This document shows positions 8,477-16,600 of a stretch of DNA of 64,000 bases, in pieces. The stretch is from SZAS-79 sp963844255 (lineage in GTDB: Bacteria > Pseudomonadota > Gammaproteobacteria > Burkholderiales > SG8-39), in NCBI GenBank assembly GCA_963844255.1, contig CAWJNP010000087.1, positions 124,001 through 188,000 of the forward strand, written 5' to 3'. The translations under genes and the position numbers were made by a program. The first letter of the stretch is position 1. Every line of letters begins with the position of its first letter. The notes beneath the pieces are model-generated. The model had not been told where the DNA came from, searched no databases, and saw only the letters and a program-made list of their open reading frames with translations.

Positions 8477-9561
8477 TTGCCGGCGTCCCGATCAGCCGTC
8501 CCGCGGTACAGGTCGCTCGAGAGATAGGCGCTGCCGAGGTGGCGCATGCCCACGAGCAGGGCGGCGCTCGCGGGAAGCGCGAGCAGCACCCCGAAGAAGC
8601 CGAACACCTGGCCGAAGGCGAGGAGCGAAAAGATCACGGCGACCGGATGCAGGCCGATGCGCTTGCCCACCAGCAGAGGCGTGACCAGGGTTCCCTCCAG
8701 CGTCTGTCCGAGGCCAAACGCCAGCCAGACGAAGAGCACACCGGTAAAGCTGTCGAACTGCAGCAGCGCGGCGACGGTGCCGAGCACGGTGCCGATGAAC
8801 GCGCCGATATAGGGCAGGAACACCAGGCCACCGGTGATGATCCCGATCGGCAGCGCGAATTCCAGGCCCGTCATCCAGAGCGCGATCGAATAGAACAGCA
8901 CCATGACCACGATCACCAGCAGCTGCCCGCGCAGGAACTCGGCGAGCACCGCGTCGATCTCGCCGGCGATGCGGACCACGAGCGCGTGCCGTTCGCGCGG
9001 AATCGCGGCCCCGATGCGCGCAACGATCAGGTTCCAGTCGCGCAGCAGATAGAACAACACCACCGGCACCAGCAGCAGGTTGATCAGGAAGCCGAGCAGC
9101 GCGAGGCCGCCGATCTGCAGCGAGCCGAGCAGACGCGGAAGCAAGTCCTGTTTGGACTGCAGGAACTGCGCGGTGAACATCTTGACCGATTCGCGGTCGA
9201 GGATGATCGAGATCCCGAAGTGCTCCTGCAGCAGCGGCGCCAGATTGTTGTTCAGCCAGGTCAGGAAATCGGGCAGCCGCTCGAACATCATGCGCGCTTC
9301 CTTGTAGAACAGCGGGAGAACGACCAGCAGCAGGGCGACCACGATCAGGATTACGAAGACCAGCACCAGGACGACTGCCGCGCTGCGGACCAGATAGCGC
9401 CCGCACAGGCGGTTGACCAGCGGATTCAGCACATAGGCGAGGATCGCGCCGGCAAGGAAGGGGGCGAGGATCGGCGAGAGCAGCCATACCAGCCAGGAGA
9501 CGACCAGCGAGATTACAAGCCACGCCCACATCCGCGGATTCGCGAAACCGATGCCGTTCAT
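8473..9561 (-). CDS. AI-2E family transporter (PerM-like membrane protein)
   Basis: A 362-residue integral membrane protein with about eight hydrophobic segments: an N-terminal pair around WLVISLVVSWLVWLLSP and LAGAILAYVLNPLV, a central soluble region (residues ~90-160), then a cluster of segments towards the C-terminus including GGLVFLPYIGAFIGTVLG and VFLPY-type motifs seen in PF01594. Functions proposed for the family range from autoinducer-2 export to Na+/H+ exchange; none can be chosen here. It lies directly upstream of hda and is divergent from purM, the usual betaproteobacterial order. Confidence 0.85.
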   Translation of the reverse strand: MNGIGFANPRMWAWLVISLVVSWLVWLLSPILAPFLAGAILAYVLNPLVNRLCGRYLVRSAAVVLVLVFVILIVVALLLVVLPLFYKEARMMFERLPDFLTWLNNNLAPLLQEHFGISIILDRESVKMFTAQFLQSKQDLLPRLLGSLQIGGLALLGFLINLLLVPVVLFYLLRDWNLIVARIGAAIPRERHALVVRIAGEIDAVLAEFLRGQLLVIVVMVLFYSIALWMTGLEFALPIGIITGGLVFLPYIGAFIGTVLGTVAALLQFDSFTGVLFVWLAFGLGQTLEGTLVTPLLVGKRIGLHPVAVIFSLLAFGQVFGFFGVLLALPASAALLVGMRHLGSAYLSSDLYRGTADRDAGK

Positions 9562-9567
9562 TTGCAG

Positions 9568-9573
9568 TAAAAT
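9568..9573 (+). promoter_or_regulatory. Possible -10 box for purM
   Basis: TAAAAT lies 77 bases before the purM start in the 88-base gap between divergent perM and purM. No good -35 is visible. The same GTAAAAT string precedes dnaE and dcd. Confidence 0.3.
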
Positions 9574-9649
9574 GCGAGAGGAAAATCGCGTGACGCGTAG
9601 CCCCCAACTCTAACACGCCCGACCGGCGTCCTTCCCCTCGGATTCGAGC

Positions 9650-10678
9650 ATGAGCACAGGCCTGTCCTACCGCGACGCAGGTGTCGACATCGACGCGGGC
9701 GACGCCCTCGTGGAGGCGATCAAGCCCTACGCCCGGCGCACCATGCGGCCCGAGGTCCTCGCCGGAATCGGCGGGTTCGGCGCCCTGATGGAAATCCCGA
9801 AGAAATACCGCGAACCGGTGCTGGTGTCCGGCACCGACGGGGTGGGCACCAAGCTCAAGCTCGCGTTCGCGCTTGGCCGGCACGACACCGTGGGCATCGA
9901 TCTCGTCGGCATGAGCGTGAACGACGTGCTGGTGCAGGGCGCGGAGCCGCTGTTCTTTCTCGATTACTTTGCCTGCGGTAAGCTGGACAAGGCGGTGGCC
10001 GCGGAGGTCATCAAGGGCATCGCGCACGGTTGCGAACTCGCGGGCTGCGCGCTGATCGGCGGGGAGACCGCCGAGATGCCGGGCATGTATCCCGAGGGCG
10101 AGTACGACCTCGCCGGGTTCTGCGTCGGCGTGGTGGAGAAAGCGAAGATCATCAACGGGCAATCGATCGCGCCCGGGGACGTCGTGCTCGGGTTGGCTTC
10201 GAGCGGCGCGCACTCCAACGGCTATTCGCTCGTTCGGAAGATCATCGAGCGCGCCAGGCCCGACCTCAAGGCCGATTTCCACGGCCGCATGCTGGAAGAT
10301 GTGCTCATGGAGCCGACGCGCATCTACGTGAAGTCCGCGCTCGCGCTGATGGCCGCGCTGCCGGTCAAGGGCCTTGCGCATATCACCGGCGGCGGGATCA
10401 CCGGCAACGTGCCGCGCGTACTGCCCGAGGGCACGCGCGCGGTGATCGACGGCAAGTCCTGGCCGCGGCCGCCGCTGTTCGACTGGCTGAAGGCCGAAGG
10501 CGGCGTCGCCGAGGACGAGATGCACCGCGTGTTCAACTGCGGGATCGGGATGGTGATCGTGGTGGCGGCGGGGGATGCGGCGCAGGCGATGAAAATCCTG
10601 GCCGATGGCGGGGAGACGGTGTGGACGATCGGGCGGATCGAGAAGCATACGGACGGGCCGCAGACGGTGGTTCTCTAG
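9650..10678 (+). CDS. purM: Phosphoribosylformylglycinamidine cyclo-ligase (AIR synthetase)
   Basis: A 342-residue enzyme for the fifth step of purine synthesis: FGAM plus ATP gives AIR. SLSYRDAGVDIDAGDALVE-like N-terminus, GTDGVGTKLKLAFALGRHDT, DLVGMSVNDVLVQGAEPLFF, GGETAEMPGMY and HITGGGITGNVPRVLP are all family hallmarks, and length is normal. It is divergent from perM. The left end of the defence island lies about 40 bases past its stop codon, so the purM 3' flank is the insertion point. Confidence 0.96.
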   Translation: MSTGLSYRDAGVDIDAGDALVEAIKPYARRTMRPEVLAGIGGFGALMEIPKKYREPVLVSGTDGVGTKLKLAFALGRHDTVGIDLVGMSVNDVLVQGAEPLFFLDYFACGKLDKAVAAEVIKGIAHGCELAGCALIGGETAEMPGMYPEGEYDLAGFCVGVVEKAKIINGQSIAPGDVVLGLASSGAHSNGYSLVRKIIERARPDLKADFHGRMLEDVLMEPTRIYVKSALALMAALPVKGLAHITGGGITGNVPRVLPEGTRAVIDGKSWPRPPLFDWLKAEGGVAEDEMHRVFNCGIGMVIVVAAGDAAQAMKILADGGETVWTIGRIEKHTDGPQTVVL

Positions 10679-10720
10679 AGTGGTCCGGGTGCCTTGCTAG
10701 TACTTCCGTAGTATTGATTC

Positions 10721-10791
10721 TTAAAGATTTAGGTTACAAACTCCGCTCTGCAAGCCTTACACGCGGTAGTTTGTGTATCGGTATCGATACA
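10721..10791 (+). repeat. Left boundary repeat of the defence island
   Basis: This 71-base stretch aligns without gaps to 19694-19764. By hand count 46 of 71 positions match, with near-identity at the two ends: TT(A/T)AAGATTT at the start and TT(G/A)TGTATCG followed by GTATCGATACA at the finish, plus a shared TCCGCT inside. The last 18 bases (10774-10791) are identical in both copies and form an inverted repeat, TGTATCG and CGATACA around GTAT. It looks like an attachment-type or element-end sequence and not a terminator, since the stem is AT-rich and no T run follows. Confidence 0.6.
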
Positions 10792-10928
10792 TTTATCTGA
10801 CCAATTTTCTCAGTCGCCGGTTCTCCGCGAGTGAATGTCTCGATTAGAAGAGTTCACGACGGCGGGGATCGACGCACAATGACTTTGCGTTCTGCGCTTA
10901 ACGCGAATTTCGTCGGTGCAAGTTAACT

Positions 10929-11927
10929 ATGACTTGGTCGCCCGAACGTCCGTTTCAATCCCTTGCGCTTACCGGCGGGGGGTTTCGTGGGCTTTTCACC
11001 GCTAGGGCCCTTCAGGTCATTGAAGAACACGCTAAAGCGCCGATCGGGACACTCTTCGATCTGACGTGTGGTACCTCGATTGGGGGGATTGTCGCCTTAG
11101 CTGTGGCTTTCGAAGTGCCAATGTCTAAAGTCGTCGAAGTGTTCCAGGCGGAAGGGCCAAACATCTTCCCGCCACATACGACACCTACTTCTTCGCTTGG
11201 GAAAGGCGTAGATCTGTTCAGGTACAGGAGCAGGCCTCGATACTCGACGGAGGCGCTTCGCTCGGCTGTCACGCAACTCATACACAAAGATGCGACGCTT
11301 GGTGATGCACTCCATCCAGTCGCAATTCCGGCTGTTAACGTAACTCAGGGGCGGCCGCAGGTCTTCAAGACGCGCCACAAGACGGAATGGAAACGCGACG
11401 CAAAGTTGAAGGCGCTAGACGTGGCCATCGCCACCTCGGCCGCTCCCACGTTCTTTGAGCTTGCTGAGGTGGATGGCAATCTTTACGCGGACGGGGGGCT
11501 ATTTGCTAACGCGCCAGACCTGGTGGCCATTCACGAAGCGGAGCACTTCTTCGGTGTGCCGGTCGAGATGCAGAGGTTGCTGAGTGTGGGGACGACAACC
11601 AAAAGTTACTCGGTGTCCTTCGGCGCGGGTAGGCAGTTCGGAATTGCTGATTGGATGGAAGACCTCCGGCTCTTCTCGGTCACAATTTCGTCGCAACAGC
11701 AGTTTGTTGATCAACTCGTCACCCATCGAATGGGTGAGCGGTACTTCAGGCTCGATTTTGAGCCATCGCAAGAGCAGGCGAAGGACCTAGGTCTCGACGT
11801 TGCGACCGATGTGGCTAAGAAGACATTGATTGCTCTGGCCAGTAAGGCGACTACCGACGTGCTGGGAACGCGACTTTCGCACTACATCTCTCATCGCCCC
11901 CAATTGAAGATAGTCAGGGGGGGATAA
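10929..11927 (+). CDS. capV: CBASS effector: patatin-like phospholipase
   Basis: A 332-residue patatin-family lipase. GGGFRG (residues 16-21) forms the oxyanion hole, GTSIG (48-52) carries the nucleophile Ser50, and DGG (188-190) supplies Asp188 of the Ser-Asp dyad. In CBASS, CapV binds the cyclic dinucleotide made by its partner CD-NTase and then degrades membrane phospholipids, killing or arresting the infected cell. The gene stops one base before the GTG start of the CD-NTase, so the two form an operon, and no Cap2/Cap3 genes follow, which fits a type I (two-gene) CBASS. The ribosome binding site upstream of the ATG is weak. The gene is AT-richer than the chromosome around it, consistent with transfer. 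Confidence 0.88.
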   Translation: MTWSPERPFQSLALTGGGFRGLFTARALQVIEEHAKAPIGTLFDLTCGTSIGGIVALAVAFEVPMSKVVEVFQAEGPNIFPPHTTPTSSLGKGVDLFRYRSRPRYSTEALRSAVTQLIHKDATLGDALHPVAIPAVNVTQGRPQVFKTRHKTEWKRDAKLKALDVAIATSAAPTFFELAEVDGNLYADGGLFANAPDLVAIHEAEHFFGVPVEMQRLLSVGTTTKSYSVSFGAGRQFGIADWMEDLRLFSVTISSQQQFVDQLVTHRMGERYFRLDFEPSQEQAKDLGLDVATDVAKKTLIALASKATTDVLGTRLSHYISHRPQLKIVRGG

Positions 11928-13337
11928 GTGGGCAAGGCATCGTCGCTATTCAATGGAGCTGTGGGACAGACGCTTATTGGTCGCGTTACTCCGACCGCAG
12001 AACAAAGAGAGTTTCTGCAGGAACAATGGAATACGCTGGCTGAGTATTTAAGAAATGCCCTTGGATCAAGCCACGGCTACGCTATTTCGACTTGGCTCCA
12101 AGGCTCATATAAATACGGCACACTCATTAAGCCAGTTCATCCCGGCGAGGAGTACGACGTCGACGTTGGTGTCTACTTCCACTGGGATGACGAAGAAGAC
12201 GTCGAGCCTAGTGCGAAGCAACTCCGAGACTGGGTTCAGGCTGAGTTGTTGGCATATGCGAAGACGTGCGCCGAGTTGGAGAACGTGGAGGAGCCGCCCA
12301 AGGAACGCTGCTCGCGAGGGTCTTACGTCCGCCAGTTTCATATAGATACGCCGGTCTACCATCTAAACCCAGATACGGACGTTCGTCGTCTGGCCTGTCT
12401 TTCGGATAAATGGGAGTACAGCGACCCGAAAGCGATCTACAAATGGTTCAAGGATTCGGTCGATAGCGACGACAGGGACCAACTTCGTCGCCTTGTGCGC
12501 TATCTCAAGGCGTGGGCTGCGGTATCTTTCAATGATGCGCCGAAATCGCGACCATCGTCCATTTTCCTTACTGTACTCGCCACCGAGGCGTACAAGGCTC
12601 TCTGGGCAGAGCGGTTGCTTGGAATGGATGACGATGATGCCTTAGTCGCGATCATTAATAAGCTCCATAAGCGACTGTATGAGGACCGAAAAGTGGAGAA
12701 CCCGATAGACGAAACTGAAGACCTCAATCGGATGACGTCGGAAGGTTGGGACGGTTTTTTGCCGTCCCTGACTGCGTTACGCGAAGTCGCGGATCGGGCA
12801 GTAGATGCGGATGACGAGGCATCTGCTGCGCTTATCTGGTCAGAAGCTTTTTCCTTTCTAATGCCGCTCCCCGAGACAGATCAAGTGGAAGTTGTGGAAG
12901 AAAGTTCAGGGCGTGCCGTCATGCAATTGCCTGAGATTGATATTGCGGTGTATTCGCGAGATCCGAAGGCGTTTGTCGGAAGCTACAAAAACGAGGTTCT
13001 AAGCGTCGCCAAGGATTGCGATCTCACTTTCACGATTTCCAATCCTCACGTAGTGCCAGAATTCGCCACGGTGGAATGGACGGTAAGAAATGAGGGTGGC
13101 GAAGCTGAGGCGCGGAGTGACCTTGGACATCGCCAGATTGGCATCAGGAAACTCTCGGTCGAAGAGCACACTGCATACATTGGTCGCCATTTCATGGATT
13201 GCATCGTCAGGATGAACGGCCAGATCTACGCGGTTCGGCGCGTTCCAGTGAACATACGCGACATTCGACATGCTCTCCGAAATCCACCTCGTCCTTCCTA
13301 TACGAAGCTTAGGAGCTTCCTGCGTAGACGTCGCTGA
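11928..13337 (+). CDS. CBASS cyclic oligonucleotide synthase (CD-NTase) with C-terminal AGS-C sensor-like domain
   Basis: A 469-residue nucleotidyltransferase. The polymerase-beta-like signature is clear: GS at residues 59-60 (LQGSYKYGT), then YDVDVGVYF with Asp77 and Asp79, and the third acidic residue Asp140 in FHIDTPVYHL. The helical part follows (RLVRYLKAWAAVSF, PSSIFLTVLATEAY). Residues ~350-445 (LTFTISNPHVVP, ATVEWTVRNEGGEAE, RHFMDCIVRMNGQIYAVR) match the adenylyl/guanylyl and SMODS C-terminal sensor (AGS-C) type seen in some CD-NTase clades. It should make a cyclic di- or trinucleotide on phage sensing to activate the upstream patatin. The GTG start follows the capV stop directly and is preceded by GGGGGA. 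The exact clade and product cannot be fixed by eye. Confidence 0.87.
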   Translation: MGKASSLFNGAVGQTLIGRVTPTAEQREFLQEQWNTLAEYLRNALGSSHGYAISTWLQGSYKYGTLIKPVHPGEEYDVDVGVYFHWDDEEDVEPSAKQLRDWVQAELLAYAKTCAELENVEEPPKERCSRGSYVRQFHIDTPVYHLNPDTDVRRLACLSDKWEYSDPKAIYKWFKDSVDSDDRDQLRRLVRYLKAWAAVSFNDAPKSRPSSIFLTVLATEAYKALWAERLLGMDDDDALVAIINKLHKRLYEDRKVENPIDETEDLNRMTSEGWDGFLPSLTALREVADRAVDADDEASAALIWSEAFSFLMPLPETDQVEVVEESSGRAVMQLPEIDIAVYSRDPKAFVGSYKNEVLSVAKDCDLTFTISNPHVVPEFATVEWTVRNEGGEAEARSDLGHRQIGIRKLSVEEHTAYIGRHFMDCIVRMNGQIYAVRRVPVNIRDIRHALRNPPRPSYTKLRSFLRRRR

Positions 13338-13639
13338 GTGTCAATGCAAATACATCAGTCTTCATGCCGAGTCGACACACCGGGGGCGCAGGTCCGATTT
13401 CCGTTCAAACTGACTTCACTTGATTCTCGCAGGTCTCGAACGCCTTCGAGGCGGAAAGCTTTTTCGCCCTATTTCGTTGTAGGTATCATTATCGGCAGCG
13501 CTGCCGAATGTCGAGCGGCTGGATATGCTGATCCTTTGAGAAATACCGCTAGTTCTGTATAAAGTAAAGGCAGGCCACCCAAGCGACAAGAGCGGGAATA
13601 TCGCGCCGCGCCGTGGAGCCGGCGAGAGGAGTCACAAGA
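13338..13639. other. Intergenic region between the CBASS operon and the helicase-nuclease gene
   Basis: About 300 bases with no convincing gene. A 74-codon open frame starts immediately after the CD-NTase stop but has no ribosome binding site and looks like random coding. A plausible promoter (TTGAGA and TATAAA) lies near its right end and is listed separately. Confidence 0.5.
13537..13563 (+). promoter_or_regulatory. Candidate promoter for the helicase-nuclease gene
   Basis: TTGAGA (13537-13542) and TATAAA (13558-13563) each match five of six consensus bases, with a short 15-base spacer. It ends 76 bases ahead of the chosen ATG and would let the large gene be expressed separately from the CBASS operon. 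Confidence 0.35.
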
Positions 13640-16600
13640 ATGGAAGGCCAAGAGGGAGACCCAGAATCTCCGCCTGCGGATTCGCTTTCGTGTGTCGCCC
13701 TCGAAATTGAGGCTGATCCAACGCTTGGCTACGCCTCCATCCAGAACGCAGTGCCCGTTGTACGGTCGCTTCGGCTGACCAATCAAGGATCAGAGGCACG
13801 CGAGAACCTGCAGGTTCTCATCACTTGCGATCCACCGTTCGCTCAAGGCATCAAGCTTCGGTTTGACCGGCTCGCGCCGAGCGAGTCGCGCCGAATTTCG
13901 CCGGTGGACTTGGTGCCAGACCACGCCTTTCTCGCCGACCTGCAGGAGTCCGTCAACGCTCTTATCAAGGTGTCTGTGCTGGCAGGGACCGAAGAACTGG
14001 CTCGCGCGGATAAGTCGATTGAAGTCCTGGCATACGACCAGTGGGCGGGGACGCGCGCACTGCCGGAACTGCTGGCGGCATTTTGCATGCCGAACAATCC
14101 CGCGGTTGATGTTCTCATCGGACAAGCGTCCAAGCTATTGCGGTCGGAGTACGCCGATCTGTCCATGAATGGCTATCAATCCAAGAGCCGTGACGTTGTG
14201 TGGAAGCAGGTATCGGCTCTATACAGCACGATCTCCGCTCAGACGCTGCAGTACGCCGAGCCACCCGCGTCTTTCGGCACGGATGGGCAGAAGATTCGTA
14301 CACCTGAGCGCATCCTTGATGGGCGCGTTGCGACGTGCATGGACCTGTCCATGCTATTTGCCTCTTGTCTGGAGCAGGCAGGCTTGCGTGCTGTGATCCT
14401 AATTAAAGAGGGCCACGCCTGGGTGGGCGTCTGGCTGCACTCAGCTTGCTTTCCTGACCCGCTCACAGACGACGTACAGGCAGTCCGCAAACGCGTCGAC
14501 AGTGGCGAGTTTCTGGTTTTCGAAACCACGGGCGTTGCTCAGCATCATAGTCGCAGGCCGTCCTTGCGCATTGCCGTCGAGCAAGGTCACGCGCACTTGC
14601 TCGAAGAAGACACGTTTAGGTACGCAGTCGACATCCATCGCGCCCGTGAACTGCAAATCAAGCCGCTGCCTTCACGTACCACTCCGGTGAGGCGTGCCGA
14701 GGCTGAGGCGATAGAGGCGCCGGCCGCCATTGAGCCCACACCGCACCTACCGCCTCTGGACCCGGAGTTTCTGACGCCCTTAGACCTTCCGACAGAGGAC
14801 ACGCCGGAGGGACGGCTCTCGAAGTGGAAATCGAAACTTCTGGACCTCACCTTGAGGAACCGGTTGCTCAATTTCAAGCCCACGAAATCGACGCTGCAGT
14901 TCGTAGCGCCGAACCTGGCTGGGATGGAAGACGCGCTTTCGGAAGGTACGGAGTTCAGGATTCGACCGCTCCCCAATCTCATGGAGGGAGCAGACCCTCG
15001 CATGGCACAGGTACATGCCATTCGCGGCGGACGCTCGCCAGTGGATGACATGGCCTTGGAGGCACTTGCCAATAAGGAGTTGCTGGCCAAAGTGCCGCCC
15101 GAAGCGCTCGACGCCAACCTACTGACTATTTTCAGAGGAGCGCGCACGGGACTGGAGGAAGGCGGCGCAAATACGCTGTACCTGGCTATCGGTTTTCTCC
15201 GCTGGACGGAGGCTGTGAAGTCCGAGTCTGTGCATTTGGCACCCATTCTTTTGATACCTGTTTCCCTGCAGCGCCAGTCGGTACGCAGTGGCTTTCGCCT
15301 TAGCCGGCACGATGATGAGGCGATAGTCAATCCGACTTTGCTTCAATTGCTGAAGAATAGCTTCGAGCTACGTATCGCAGGGCTGGAAGTCATTCAGACC
15401 GACGAGAAAGGTATCGACGTCAACAAGGTGCTACAAGCCTTTAGGCTGGCGGTACGTGAGATTCCGAAGTGGGAGGTCCTAGAGCAGGCTCATCTCGGCA
15501 TCTTCTCGTTCACGAAGTACCTGATGTGGAAAGACCTTCAGGACCGCACTGAGCAGCTCAAGGCCAATCGCGTCGTCAAGCACCTCATCGACAATCCAGG
15601 CCAAGCATTCGCGCGCGACGACAACGATGGCAACTTCGACAGGCTGGACGAAACGCATCGGCCTCAGGACATTCTGGCTCCGCTACTCTCGGACTCATCT
15701 CAGCTCAAAGCTATCTGCGTCGTCGATGCGGGGCGAGACTTGGTGCTGGAAGGTCCGCCCGGCACTGGCAAGAGCCAAACCATCACGAACCTGATTGCGC
15801 ACACGCTTGCCAAGGGCAAGACCGTGCTCTTCGTGTCGGAAAAGCTGGCGGCGCTTGAGGTCGTGCACCGGCGTCTGGTTGGCATCAACTTGGGGCCGTT
15901 TTGCCTGGAGCTCCACTCGTCCAAGGCAAAGAAATCCGAGGTGCTACTGCAGCTTGGTAAGGCACTGGATATTGTTGGCCAGCGCACCGCCGACGAATGG
16001 ATGAGAGAGGCCGAGCGTTTGGCGCAGTTGCGGCAAGAGCTGAACGATCTGGTGGACTCCCTGCATCGGAGCCATCCGTGCGGGCTCACGGTTTTCGAGG
16101 CTATCGGCACTTGCATTGAGCACAAAGCCGAAGAACCATCGCAATTACCTTGGTCGGACGCACTGACCCACAGCCGAGAGCAGTTGGACAAGTTGCGCGA
16201 GACGTCTCGCAAGATGGCTGCTCTGGCGGGCGCACTGGGGCCTCTGCGCGCCCATCCCCTGTTGTTAATCGGGAAAAGTGATTGGTCTCCAACATGGCAA
16301 GATGAGTTGCTGGCCGCTGCAAAAGCCCTTGACCTTGCCATATTTTCGGTTCGCGAAAAGTCACAGACGGTAGGGAAACTCCTTGGGTATCCCTCGTCAG
16401 GGCTGAGTCTGCAGGCGTACGCATTGCTGGACCAACTCGCCGATGTCCTGATGGCCGCGCCCAAGGTTCCGATGGGTCTAGCCCGTCATGCGCACGACGT
16501 CAACGCGCGAACTCGTGTCCACTTGCTGGCAAAGCACGGCTTAGCACGCAATGGTCACTGGGAGAGAGTCGGTCCTGGGTGGGGCACGCATCTGGCAAAG

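Noticed and set aside
8209..10648. Very long open frames on the opposite strands of perM and purM
   Set aside because: Shadow frames of well-recognised genes; no domain resemblance.
10774..10791. The 18-bp palindrome as a purM terminator
   Set aside because: AT-rich 7-bp stem without a T run, and an identical copy lies beside an unrelated gene 9 kb away.
13338..13562. A 74-codon frame directly after the CD-NTase, as a possible third CBASS gene
   Set aside because: No ribosome binding site, low-complexity basic composition and no similarity to Cap2, Cap3 or HORMA proteins.
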